Assembly (NCBI GenBank): GCA_029934915.1
Contig: JAOZLI010000002.1
Location: forward strand, 3,702-32,768
DNA from: Desulfocapsa sp.
GTDB lineage: Bacteria; Desulfobacterota; Desulfobulbia; Desulfobulbales; Desulfocapsaceae
Length of the DNA stretch: 29,067 bases
Direction: 5' to 3'
Every line of letters starts with the position of its first letter. The first letter of the stretch is position 1. A program made the translations under genes and the position numbers. The notes beneath the pieces are model-generated. The model had not been told where the DNA came from. It was given only the letters and a program-made list of their open reading frames with translations, and ran no database searches. Of the stretch, positions 17,568 to 24,808 are shown in pieces.

Positions 17568-17590
17568 AATACTGGGGTGTGTGGCATAAT
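17563..17590 (+). promoter_or_regulatory. Sigma70-type promoter with extended -10 for the AAA ATPase gene
   Basis: A perfect TTGACA (17563-17568), a 16-base spacer and CATAAT (17585-17590) preceded by TG one base upstream (extended -10). Transcription would begin near 17597, giving a short leader. A strong GAGGGGG Shine-Dalgarno follows just before the ATG at 17619. Confidence 0.65.
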
Positions 17591-17618
17591 TGCTGAATAA
17601 ACAAGCCGAGGGGGATTC

Positions 17619-19004
17619 ATGCAATTTGTTGGGAGAAAAAAAGAACTTGAAGCACTCGAAGATGCGTATAGTGATGCGGGGTGTAGCTTCATACCGATAT
17701 ATGGTAGACGGCGAGTTGGAAAAAGTGAACTGATAAAGAAGTTTATTGGTGACAAAGCTGCGATATATTTTTTGGGTAAACAGGCCCCGGCAAAACTGCA
17801 AATCAAAGAATTTTTGCAAGCCGGAGCTAAAAGTTTACAGCAACCTCTTCTTGCCCAGGCCATGGCAGATGATTGGCAAACAGCAATTTCACTTGTTGTA
17901 AGCCAGGCATCACCCGATAGAAAACTCATTCTGGTTATGGATGAATTTCAGTGGTCAGCTGAAACAAGCAAGGAACTTCCTTCAGTACTGCAAGGGTTTA
18001 TCGATAATAATTGGGGGGGGAAGACCAGGGTCTTTCTGATTCTATGCGGCTCGTATATGGGCTTTATGGAGAAAAAAGTTTTAGGTGAGAAGAGCCCGCT
18101 GTTCGGTCGCCGTACGGGGCAAATTCTGCTTAAACCTTTTTCTTATCTTGAGGCGGCTGAGTTTCATCCAAATTGGTCGGTAACAGATAAAGCAAAGGTC
18201 TTTTCCATTTGTGGAGGAATTCCCTATTATTTAAAATTCTTTGTACCGAACAGCTCCATCGATACCAATATTCGTAAAAATTTCCTGAATGAATTCTCTG
18301 CGTTGGCGAGGGAACCAGAATTCCTTTTGCGAGAAGAATTAAAGGAACTGAAAAAATATTTTGGGATATTGACTGCCCTGGCAACAGGTGCGACTACCAA
18401 TCGGAAAATTGAGAAAATTACCGGCATTGAAGCAAAGACGCTGTTTTACTATCTGAACTCACTGAAAGAGCTTGGGTATATTGCCAGTTACCATCCATTA
18501 ACCAGCCATAAACCCAATCCTAAGCAGGTGCACTACAAACTGAAAGACCCCTTGTTGCGTTTCTGGTTCTGTTTTATTTATCCAAATAATACGGCAATTG
18601 CACAAATGGAAGATGCTGTGAGTTTTAATAGTCTGCTCAAACCACACCTTGAACAGTATTTTGGTTATTGTTATGAAATTCTTTGTCGGGATGCTCTCGC
18701 TTATCTTTATCAAAAAGAGGAGCTTGGCTGCTCTTTTGAGATCGGGGCATTTTGGAGTAAGGACGTGCAAATTGATATTGTCGGGCAACGTAAAGATGGT
18801 GTGGTTGATATTGGGGAGTGCAAATGGGGTGCAAAGCAGTCGTTAAAACAACTTGGTAAAGAATTGGAAAGGAAAATTGTTTTGTATCCAAATCACGACA
18901 ACAAAACTATACAGCGACGATTGTTCCTTCGATCTGAGTATAAAATTCCCGATCAATATCCTGTGCAAGTCTTTTCACTTGCTGATTTGTATTCGTTAAG
19001 ATAA
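17619..19004 (+). CDS. Archaeal-type AAA ATPase with C-terminal DUF234/PD-(D/E)XK-like domain
   Basis: A 461-residue protein of the ATPase_2 plus DUF234 architecture common in archaea and patchy in bacteria. It opens with FVGRKKEL, has Walker A GRRRVGKS at 29-36, Walker B LILVMDEFQW with Asp108/Glu109, and a sensor-like CGSYMGFM. A middle region (about 230-300) resembles a winged helix. The C-terminal part carries a nuclease-like pattern, Asp386 in QIDIVG and Glu400-Cys-Lys402-Trp, matching the PD-(D/E)XK spacing. The function of the family is not established; it behaves like an accessory gene found singly. It has its own promoter and strong ribosome binding site. Neither neighbour suggests a partner, and no terminator is evident after it. 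Confidence 0.85.
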   Translation: MQFVGRKKELEALEDAYSDAGCSFIPIYGRRRVGKSELIKKFIGDKAAIYFLGKQAPAKLQIKEFLQAGAKSLQQPLLAQAMADDWQTAISLVVSQASPDRKLILVMDEFQWSAETSKELPSVLQGFIDNNWGGKTRVFLILCGSYMGFMEKKVLGEKSPLFGRRTGQILLKPFSYLEAAEFHPNWSVTDKAKVFSICGGIPYYLKFFVPNSSIDTNIRKNFLNEFSALAREPEFLLREELKELKKYFGILTALATGATTNRKIEKITGIEAKTLFYYLNSLKELGYIASYHPLTSHKPNPKQVHYKLKDPLLRFWFCFIYPNNTAIAQMEDAVSFNSLLKPHLEQYFGYCYEILCRDALAYLYQKEELGCSFEIGAFWSKDVQIDIVGQRKDGVVDIGECKWGAKQSLKQLGKELERKIVLYPNHDNKTIQRRLFLRSEYKIPDQYPVQVFSLADLYSLR

Positions 19005-19053
19005 TGAAAAAAACAAAGAAGTATAATTTTTTTAACTTTCCTGTGAAAAAAAC

Positions 19054-19082
19054 TTGACACTGCATTGCTGTGCATATATAAG
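19054..19082 (+). promoter_or_regulatory. Strong sigma70-type promoter for the porin gene
   Basis: A perfect TTGACA (19054-19059), 17 bases, then TATAAG (19077-19082), within an AT-rich stretch. The start site would be about 19089, leaving a leader of roughly 95 bases. The leader contains two AGGCAAT copies (19128, 19151) and a small GCCC/GGGC stem (19144-19161). GGAGAG lies just before the ATG. Confidence 0.65.
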
Positions 19083-19183
19083 ATAGTAACTGTATTAATA
19101 AAAGTGGATTGTTTTGATAGTAATAACAGGCAATCTAATGAAAGCCCGGCAGGCAATGGGCCAAAAAATGATGGAGAGATAAG

Positions 19184-20410
19184 ATGAAGAAAGTAATTTG
19201 CGCTGTTGCTGCTTTTGCCATGATTGGTGGAGTTGCTTCTATAGCTTCTGCAGGCAATGTAAGTTTGAGTGGTGATGCACGTGCCCGTTGGATTTATGAT
19301 GACAATGGAATCGATGGCATGGATTATGATAAGATGGATTCTCGTGTACGTGTTGTTATGTCAGCTAAAACTGATGGTGGTGCGTATGCGAAGATGCGTC
19401 TGCGTTTCCTTGATGGTACTTGGGGACAAGGTAAGGATTATACACCTGATGCTAAAGGTGGTGGTAACGTATGGTCTGATTATGGTTTTCTCGGATTCAA
19501 AGCAGGAAAGTTTGACATAGCTGCTGGTAAAATGCCAATCGGTTTTTCAACATGGTTTCTGGATGATGAGCGTGCTGATCGTTTCAGAGTTAAGTTTACC
19601 GATGGTGGGCTTCTTGTTGCGCTTACCTATGATAGCAAACGTGAAACTTATGCTGCAGATGAAGACAAGCAGGTATATGGTGTAACATACAAACAGAAAT
19701 TCAGCGATGATATCACCGCAAGCTTTCGTGGCGTATATGTTGATGATCAAGCTCCCGCCGATAGATCCGGTGTTAAAGCATCTGCAAATGTTAAAATGAA
19801 TTTTGCTGGAAATAACATTATTATTGAACAGTCTTACAAGGAAAATGGAGTAGCAAGTTATAGTCCTAACCAGGAAGCTCTCGGTGTTGCTGATGTCGCT
19901 GCATTTGTTAATACTGTTGCCGAGTATGCCCTTGGTCGTGATACCCAGGATCAGTGGGGTGGATATGCTGAGTGGAATGCTACTTATGGCACAATCACTC
20001 CTGTTGTTCGCGTTGGTTATACCACTGAAAGCTTTACTACAGATCAGACCTTCGGTTGGTTAATGATTGGTGGTGATGAGCCTATCAGTCAGATCTCTCG
20101 CGTTGGACAGGGTGGAGACACTATGTTCTTTGGTGCCAGCTCCAAGATGCAGACTTCAGAAGTTTTAAGCTTTCAGGCAAACTTTGTTTACATGGATATC
20201 GATTCAGAAACAGTTACCCTTGCTGATGGAAGACAATGGCATACATCCCTGCACGGAGACAATCCTATTGAATTGTCCGGTAGTATGGCATATGAAGTTA
20301 ATAAGGATACAACCATATCTGTTAAGGGTGGTTGGCTCTTAAGTGATAGTGATTACGATAACGTAGACGATGCTTTTGCTGCTTATACAAAAATGGCTAT
20401 TCGTTTCTAG
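19184..20410 (+). CDS. Outer-membrane porin-like protein
   Basis: A 408-residue outer-membrane protein. Residues 1-23 are a classic signal peptide ending ASA|GNVSLSG. The mature protein begins with the strand GNVSLSGDARARWIYDD, often seen in major porins of Desulfobacterota. It continues through alternating amphipathic strands (SRVRVVMSAKT, YAKMRLRFLD, FDIAAGKMPIGF) and ends KMAIRF, with the C-terminal Phe needed for barrel insertion. It probably forms a general or anion-type diffusion pore; substrate preference is not readable. Expression should be high: strong promoter, good GGAGAG ribosome site, Gly/Ala/Asp-rich codon pattern, and a dedicated terminator 30 bases after the stop. It is monocistronic by these signals. 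Confidence 0.85.
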   Translation: MKKVICAVAAFAMIGGVASIASAGNVSLSGDARARWIYDDNGIDGMDYDKMDSRVRVVMSAKTDGGAYAKMRLRFLDGTWGQGKDYTPDAKGGGNVWSDYGFLGFKAGKFDIAAGKMPIGFSTWFLDDERADRFRVKFTDGGLLVALTYDSKRETYAADEDKQVYGVTYKQKFSDDITASFRGVYVDDQAPADRSGVKASANVKMNFAGNNIIIEQSYKENGVASYSPNQEALGVADVAAFVNTVAEYALGRDTQDQWGGYAEWNATYGTITPVVRVGYTTESFTTDQTFGWLMIGGDEPISQISRVGQGGDTMFFGASSKMQTSEVLSFQANFVYMDIDSETVTLADGRQWHTSLHGDNPIELSGSMAYEVNKDTTISVKGGWLLSDSDYDNVDDAFAAYTKMAIRF

Positions 20411-20440
20411 GTTTTTGGTTTCATAGTTGCTGTTGATGTT

Positions 20441-20477
20441 AAAAACGGGCTCTGATTTTCAGAGCTCGTTTTTTTTT
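20441..20477 (+). terminator. Intrinsic terminator after the porin gene
   Basis: A nearly perfect hairpin: a left arm AAAAACGGGCTCTGA (20441-20455), a 3-base loop and a right arm TCAGAGCTCGTTTTT (20459-20473), with one G-U pair, running straight into a T tract to 20477. The A-rich left flank would also let it work in the opposite direction. Confidence 0.9.
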
Positions 20478-20801
20478 GTCTTTTCAAAGTGATTTAATTT
20501 TTCCCTTATCTTTCTTTTGCATAGAAAAGGGGACAGATTTATTTTGTCACTTGGCTCTTTGCAGAAAGAAAGGGGCATTATGTTTTTGTTACACCTATTA
20601 TCCAAATGAATCAATTTGACTTCCAAATTGGGCTGGGCGTAACTCAGAAACCATTATGGTCTAGATATAGTAAAAAAAATGGACAGACCATGCTGTAAGG
20701 ACAAAACACGGCTACGTTTTGTTGTGGCAAGGGATTGTTACTGTAAGTGTTTCGCAAGATATTATTTGACAAAGATGCGTAAATGATGCATACGTATACA
20801 T
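20478..20801. other. Non-coding stretch with REP/RAYT-like motif and inverted repeats
   Basis: No convincing gene lies here. The string AAAAGGGGACAGATTTATTT (20525-20544) resembles a motif that I associate with REP-type elements near RAYT transposase genes, although no transposase is present. An inverted repeat ATGGTCT (20656-20662)/AGACCAT (20685-20691) and a second one ACAAAAC (20701-20707)/GTTTTGT (20716-20722) follow. The stretch looks like decayed mobile or repetitive DNA upstream of a toxin-antitoxin pair. Confidence 0.45.
20786..20801 (+). promoter_or_regulatory. Palindrome abutting the antitoxin start, probable autoregulatory operator
   Basis: ATGCATAC-GTATACAT is an inverted repeat of 8 bases per arm with one mismatch, ending directly before the ATG at 20802. 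A TTGACA lies 20 bases further upstream (20766-20771). VapB-type antitoxins normally bind palindromes at their own promoter. No ribosome binding site fits in this space. Confidence 0.45.
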
Positions 20802-20999
20802 ATGAGAACGACACTAAACATAGATGATCAGATTTTGGAGAAAGCGTCTCTTTTAACGGGCATAAAAGAGAAGACTTCCCTGGTTAAGCTTGGTCTTGAA
20901 GCGTTGATAGCACGTGAGAGTAGTAAACGGCTCGCAATGCTTGGTGGTACAGAGAAAGGGGTGCGCAATATACCAAGACGTAGGTCAGGAAAATCATAA
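20802..20999 (+). CDS. VapB-type antitoxin
   Basis: A 65-residue protein of the VapB antitoxin kind. The N-terminal MRTTLNIDDQIL is a ribbon-helix-helix DNA-binding strand, followed by helices (EKASLLTG, TSLVKLGLEALIARESS). The basic tail RNIPRRRSGKS would wrap the toxin. It should neutralise the PIN-domain toxin encoded 7 bases downstream and repress the shared promoter. No Shine-Dalgarno precedes the ATG; instead a palindrome abuts it, so translation may be from a leaderless or near-leaderless transcript. The start is supported by the family, whose members normally begin with this strand. Confidence 0.85.
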   Translation: MRTTLNIDDQILEKASLLTGIKEKTSLVKLGLEALIARESSKRLAMLGGTEKGVRNIPRRRSGKS

Positions 21000-21006
21000 A
21001 CAAACT

Positions 21007-21375
21007 ATGGTTCTTGTTGATACTTCAGTATGGATTGACCATCTCCGAACGAGTGATCGTCATTTAGAACAACTCCTTTTTGATGGTGAAGTATTTTGCC
21101 ATCCACATGTTATCGGTGAGCTTGCCTGTGGTAATATAAAAAACAGACAGGAAATCATATCGTTACTTCAGGCTCTCCCTCGAACACCGCTTGTTGACTT
21201 CGAAGAATTTTTGTATTTTGTTGAGCAACATCAGTTGAATGGCACAGGTATAGGCTTTGTCGATATTCATCTTCTGGCATCAGCCCAATTAGGTCAAATA
21301 CCTTTGTGGACAGGAGATAAAAGGCTGCAATCCGCAAGTGTTAAGCTCAACTTAATGTACAAAATGAAAAGATAA
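21007..21375 (+). CDS. VapC-type PIN-domain ribonuclease toxin
   Basis: A 122-residue PIN-domain protein beginning MVLVDTSVWIDHLR. The acidic active-site residues are present: Asp5, Glu38 in HVIGELACG, Asp86 in GFVDIHLLAS and Asp104 in LWTGDKRL. VapC toxins are magnesium-dependent RNases that commonly cut tRNA or rRNA. The ATG at 21007 is 7 bases past the antitoxin stop; the reading frame is open further upstream, but that part overlaps vapB and is not PIN-like. Together with the preceding gene it forms a complete toxin-antitoxin module. It may be involved in stress response or in keeping the surrounding accessory DNA. Confidence 0.9.
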   Translation: MVLVDTSVWIDHLRTSDRHLEQLLFDGEVFCHPHVIGELACGNIKNRQEIISLLQALPRTPLVDFEEFLYFVEQHQLNGTGIGFVDIHLLASAQLGQIPLWTGDKRLQSASVKLNLMYKMKR

Positions 21376-21438
21376 GCTGTTTACTGCTGTCTGGCAAAGG
21401 CGCTTATAAGAAGAAATCTTGCTTACTCTACTTTTTTC

Positions 21439-22854
21439 TTGTCAATAGAATCCAAATTAAATCCCTGGCCCGTTTTTTTTATGGTGGCAACGGGAGTATT
21501 TCTCGCCACCATGGATAGTTCCATGACTAATGTGGCACTGCCAAGTATTATGCGTAGTTTTGGCGCAACTCTTCCCCAAACTGAATGGGTGGTGCTTGTA
21601 TATCTGCTCACCATAACGGTATCGCTTTTACTTTGGGGGCGTCTGGCTGATCAGTTAGGGAAATGCTCTCTGTATCTGACGGGGATGCTGGTTTTTACCG
21701 TTGGCTCGTTGACCTGCTATCTCTCCATGACCCTATGGCAGTTAATCTGCTTTCGTTTTGTTCAGGCAATCGGCGCTGCCATGATGATGTCGACTGGGCC
21801 TGCAATAATTAAGATGGTCTTTCCCCTGGGACAATTGGGTATGGGCCTCGGTTTTATAGGGATCGCCACATCCGTTGGCTTAATGCTGGGACCTGTGATA
21901 TCCGGCACGCTGATTCATTATTTTTCCTGGCGCGAAATATTTCTGGTTACGGTGCCTGTGAGTTCTGTCGCTTTTCTTTGGGGCTGGTTTCGTCTGCGCC
22001 CGATGATTGCAGAAGCAGAAAACAAAAAAGATAAATACCCCTTCGATTGGTTGGGAATGTTGTTGTGGGGAGGAATTGTCACTGCTCTGGTTCTCCTTTC
22101 CACCTTGCACAGCGGTAAAAGCAGTGTTGTTCTTTGGGGAGGTCTTGTTGCTGTTTTGCCCCTTGTCCTCATATTTGTGAAGGTTGAACTGAAACAGAAA
22201 ACGCCTCTTTTCCCCCTAACTCTCTTTCGTCAGCGTTTCTATTTTATAGGGATGCTTTGTGCTGCCCTGTCCTTTGCCGTACTTTTTGTAGTGCTTATTC
22301 TTATGCCCTTTTACCTGGATTATATATTGGGCTTACCGGCGCAAAAAATTGGTTTTGTGATGATGGCAGTCCCCTTGACCGTTTTTATGATTGCGCCATT
22401 TTCCGGGATGTTATATGACCGCATCGGTGCACGCTTTTTAACAACTTCCGGTTTGGCCATTGCGGCTCTCAGTCTGTTTCTGATCTGCCTGTTGGATATG
22501 TATTCAACACCCTTCGATGTTGCCTGGCGCCTCGCGTTGCTTGGGTGTGGGCAGGCATTGTTCCTCTCTCCAAACAGTGCAGATATCCTTAATACCATTC
22601 CTCATGAGCAGGCGGGTGTGACGTCAGGGATGTTGGCCACAGCCAGAAATTTTGGAATGTTGCTGGGAGTCATGTTCGGTGGTCTGCTTTTTGGGCTTCT
22701 TTTTAACTACTTGAGCGGAGGCTATGATCTGAAGCAGTTTCAACCGCTTTATGCCGAAGCATTTATGGAAGCTCTTAGTTTGACCTTTGGTGCTACAGCT
22801 GTTCTTGCAGTATGTGGGGCGTATTTGTCAGGTTTACGGCGGGGAAAGTTGTAA
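21439..22854 (+). CDS. MFS transporter, DHA2 (EmrB/QacA-like) family
   Basis: A membrane exporter of about 471 residues with a predicted 14 helices. The first helix NPWPVFFMVATGVFLATMDSS, then MTNVALPSI, motif A in the GRLADQLGK loop, and motif C-like GLMLGPVISGTL identify a drug:H+ antiporter of the DHA2 group. Motif C-bearing members export lipophilic drugs or metabolites out of the cell. No ATG lies before the first helix. TTG at 21439 is the best available start, although no Shine-Dalgarno is seen. The next ATG (21481) would cut into helix 1. No EmrA-type partner is adjacent. It ends exactly where the convergent kinase gene ends. Confidence 0.8.
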   Translation: MSIESKLNPWPVFFMVATGVFLATMDSSMTNVALPSIMRSFGATLPQTEWVVLVYLLTITVSLLLWGRLADQLGKCSLYLTGMLVFTVGSLTCYLSMTLWQLICFRFVQAIGAAMMMSTGPAIIKMVFPLGQLGMGLGFIGIATSVGLMLGPVISGTLIHYFSWREIFLVTVPVSSVAFLWGWFRLRPMIAEAENKKDKYPFDWLGMLLWGGIVTALVLLSTLHSGKSSVVLWGGLVAVLPLVLIFVKVELKQKTPLFPLTLFRQRFYFIGMLCAALSFAVLFVVLILMPFYLDYILGLPAQKIGFVMMAVPLTVFMIAPFSGMLYDRIGARFLTTSGLAIAALSLFLICLLDMYSTPFDVAWRLALLGCGQALFLSPNSADILNTIPHEQAGVTSGMLATARNFGMLLGVMFGGLLFGLLFNYLSGGYDLKQFQPLYAEAFMEALSLTFGATAVLAVCGAYLSGLRRGKL

Positions 22855-24702
22855 TTACTGTAAATGAGAACCATCCTGAGGTAACACAATCCTGGCAATC
22901 ATCCCACCATCTTCTCCTCGTTCCAGTGAAAAACGACCGTCATGTTCTGCAACAATCTTTTCTACCAGCGTAAGACCCATCCCGGTACCATAGGTTTTTG
23001 TGGTGTAAAAAGGATCTGCTGCCCGTTCGAGGTTCGAGTCCGCAATGCCGTTGCCCGTGTCCCCTATGGTGATAATGATCCCATCTTGAGTTTCAGTACA
23101 GCTAATGCTTAGTGTGCCACCCGTTACCATGGCTTCTACGCCGTTACGAATCAGATGAAGAAACATCTGCTGAATGCGTTTGCCATCAATAAAGAGGATT
23201 GGGCCAGGGGATGGGAGGTTCAACTGATAGGAAATAGCCTGTTTTTTCATGGCTCCGTAAAAGAGCATGATGCTTTTTCGGATTAATGGGTAGATGGGTT
23301 GCCTGCATTTATCCGGTTTTTCCTCGCCTACAAAATTAAACAGATCATCCAGAGTCGACTCTATACGGGCCGAGTCCAGAATCATCATATCGAGGAATTT
23401 TAACATCTTTTTATCGTCTGTCTTTTTAGCGAGGAGACGGGCAATGCCACCAATAGATGTAATCGGATTGCGGATGGAATGCACTAGTTGAGCCGACATA
23501 TGGCCAAGGGCTGAGTAGCGTTCGGCATCAATTAGAAGATCTTTGTTTGTTTCAAGTTCTGTGGTTACATTCTCCAGTTCTGTTATCTTGTTGAGCATGC
23601 CCTGATAGAGATGACTGTACTCAATAGCAAGACTGGCCTGGCTGGCAAAAATTTCCAGGGAATTAATATCGTCTTCGCTGATGGGACGGGCGGTGACAAA
23701 ATTGTCGGCAATGATAACACCCTGCGATTTGTTTGGTGAGAAAAGAGGGGTGATGATAAAATCGTTTTCCTGAAGAGAATGCAACAACTCATCGGCGACG
23801 GCCTGATTGTCTGCCGTACCATTTCTCACATGGATAGATTTACGCATATTACAGGCTTGAATAAGGATATGTTCCTGATCGTTTGCCGCGACAGTAAGGC
23901 TGTGGACAATCTTATCGAGCTCAGGGTCGTTAGTGTCGCTTGATGTTTTGACATTTTGCAAAATGTCAGTAAGATGTAAATCTTTCTCTTTAATCTCGTC
24001 CCATACGCGTCCTGCATCAGCTTTGCATGGTGGCCCGATTCCCATTGTGCCCTGCAGCTTTGAGTGGTCATCGTTGAAGAGAAGAAGAAAAGCGCGATTG
24101 AATTTGAGCCCTTCTTCGGCTGTAATACCTGTAAGGATGGAGCGCAGAACGCTATCAAGCTCAATGGAGTTTAAATAGGCACTGTTCATCTTCAGGTTGA
24201 GTTGATGGAGAAAGCGAGTACGGTAAGTGGTGAGTTCCAGTTGCTTCTGGTAGGCACGGTTATCCAGGATGAGACGGCGTTTTTGCAGGGCTTTACGCAC
24301 CGCAATACTGAATTCTTCAAGGGTTACAGGTTTTGCCAGGTAATCGTCTGCACCTTCACGCAGACAGGTCATGGCAATTTTAAGATCTGTAGTGCCGGTG
24401 AGCATGATAACGCTTAAATTCTGGTGGTTTTGCACGAGGTCTGTAAGGATTTCTGTTCCATCCTGATCAGGAAGTCCGATATCGAGTAAAACAAGTGCGA
24501 TATTTTCCCGTTCCAGCAGGTTGTAGAACTCTGAAGCATTCGTGGCTGAGAATACTGTGAAGCCTTCATTTGTGAGGATGTTTGTGAAAATAAGGAGTAT
24601 TTCTTTTGAGTCATCAACAATTGCAATGGATTCGCCGGAATCAAGGTAGTCCTTTGAAGGGAGAGATTCTCTGCTCTCAGGCAATGAGGGGCGGTCGATC
24701 AT
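22855..24702 (-). CDS. Hybrid REC-GAF-histidine kinase
   Basis: A soluble signalling protein of about 615 residues. Using the longer 622-residue numbering, the receiver domain spans about 32-148 with the acidic pair Asp37/Asp38, phospho-acceptor Asp81 in LLDIGLPD, Thr109 and Lys131. A GAF-like sensor follows at about 180-372. The kinase core has the H-box His415 in AQLVHSIRNPI, N-box Asn527 in HLIRNGVEA, and G boxes GDTGNGI and GTGMGLTL. No membrane helix is present, so the input is cytoplasmic, through the GAF domain and phosphorylation of the receiver. The ATG at 24700-24702 has an AGGG six bases upstream and is preferred over the ATG seven codons earlier, which has none. No cognate response-regulator gene is adjacent. 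Confidence 0.85.
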   Translation of the reverse strand: MIDRPSLPESRESLPSKDYLDSGESIAIVDDSKEILLIFTNILTNEGFTVFSATNASEFYNLLERENIALVLLDIGLPDQDGTEILTDLVQNHQNLSVIMLTGTTDLKIAMTCLREGADDYLAKPVTLEEFSIAVRKALQKRRLILDNRAYQKQLELTTYRTRFLHQLNLKMNSAYLNSIELDSVLRSILTGITAEEGLKFNRAFLLLFNDDHSKLQGTMGIGPPCKADAGRVWDEIKEKDLHLTDILQNVKTSSDTNDPELDKIVHSLTVAANDQEHILIQACNMRKSIHVRNGTADNQAVADELLHSLQENDFIITPLFSPNKSQGVIIADNFVTARPISEDDINSLEIFASQASLAIEYSHLYQGMLNKITELENVTTELETNKDLLIDAERYSALGHMSAQLVHSIRNPITSIGGIARLLAKKTDDKKMLKFLDMMILDSARIESTLDDLFNFVGEEKPDKCRQPIYPLIRKSIMLFYGAMKKQAISYQLNLPSPGPILFIDGKRIQQMFLHLIRNGVEAMVTGGTLSISCTETQDGIIITIGDTGNGIADSNLERAADPFYTTKTYGTGMGLTLVEKIVAEHDGRFSLERGEDGGMIARIVLPQDGSHLQ

Positions 24703-24808
24703 GTGAATCCCTGTTGGTTGCATGGCGTGAAACTAGTGGAAAAACAAATAAATAACACCACAATTGATTGTACAGGTCTGGTAGAAAAAGAAAAGGAAAT
24801 TTTATTAG

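Noticed and set aside
16814..17929. Minus-strand open frames of 150-170 codons across the propeller/ATPase junction
   Set aside because: They overlap two well-supported plus-strand genes and their promoter, and lack start signals or domain features.
19085..19183. Riboswitch (c-di-GMP GEMM type) in the porin leader
   Set aside because: There are AGGCAAT strings and a GAAA, but the conserved GCAAAGCC core and the paired helices are missing.
20656..20691. Terminal inverted repeats of an insertion sequence
   Set aside because: The 7-base arms are only 22 bases apart, leaving no room for a transposase; a small hairpin is the simpler reading.
20914..21006. Extension of the PIN toxin 31 codons upstream
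   Set aside because: The extra residues overlap the antitoxin gene in another frame, while PIN proteins begin with the MVLVDTSVW-type strand.
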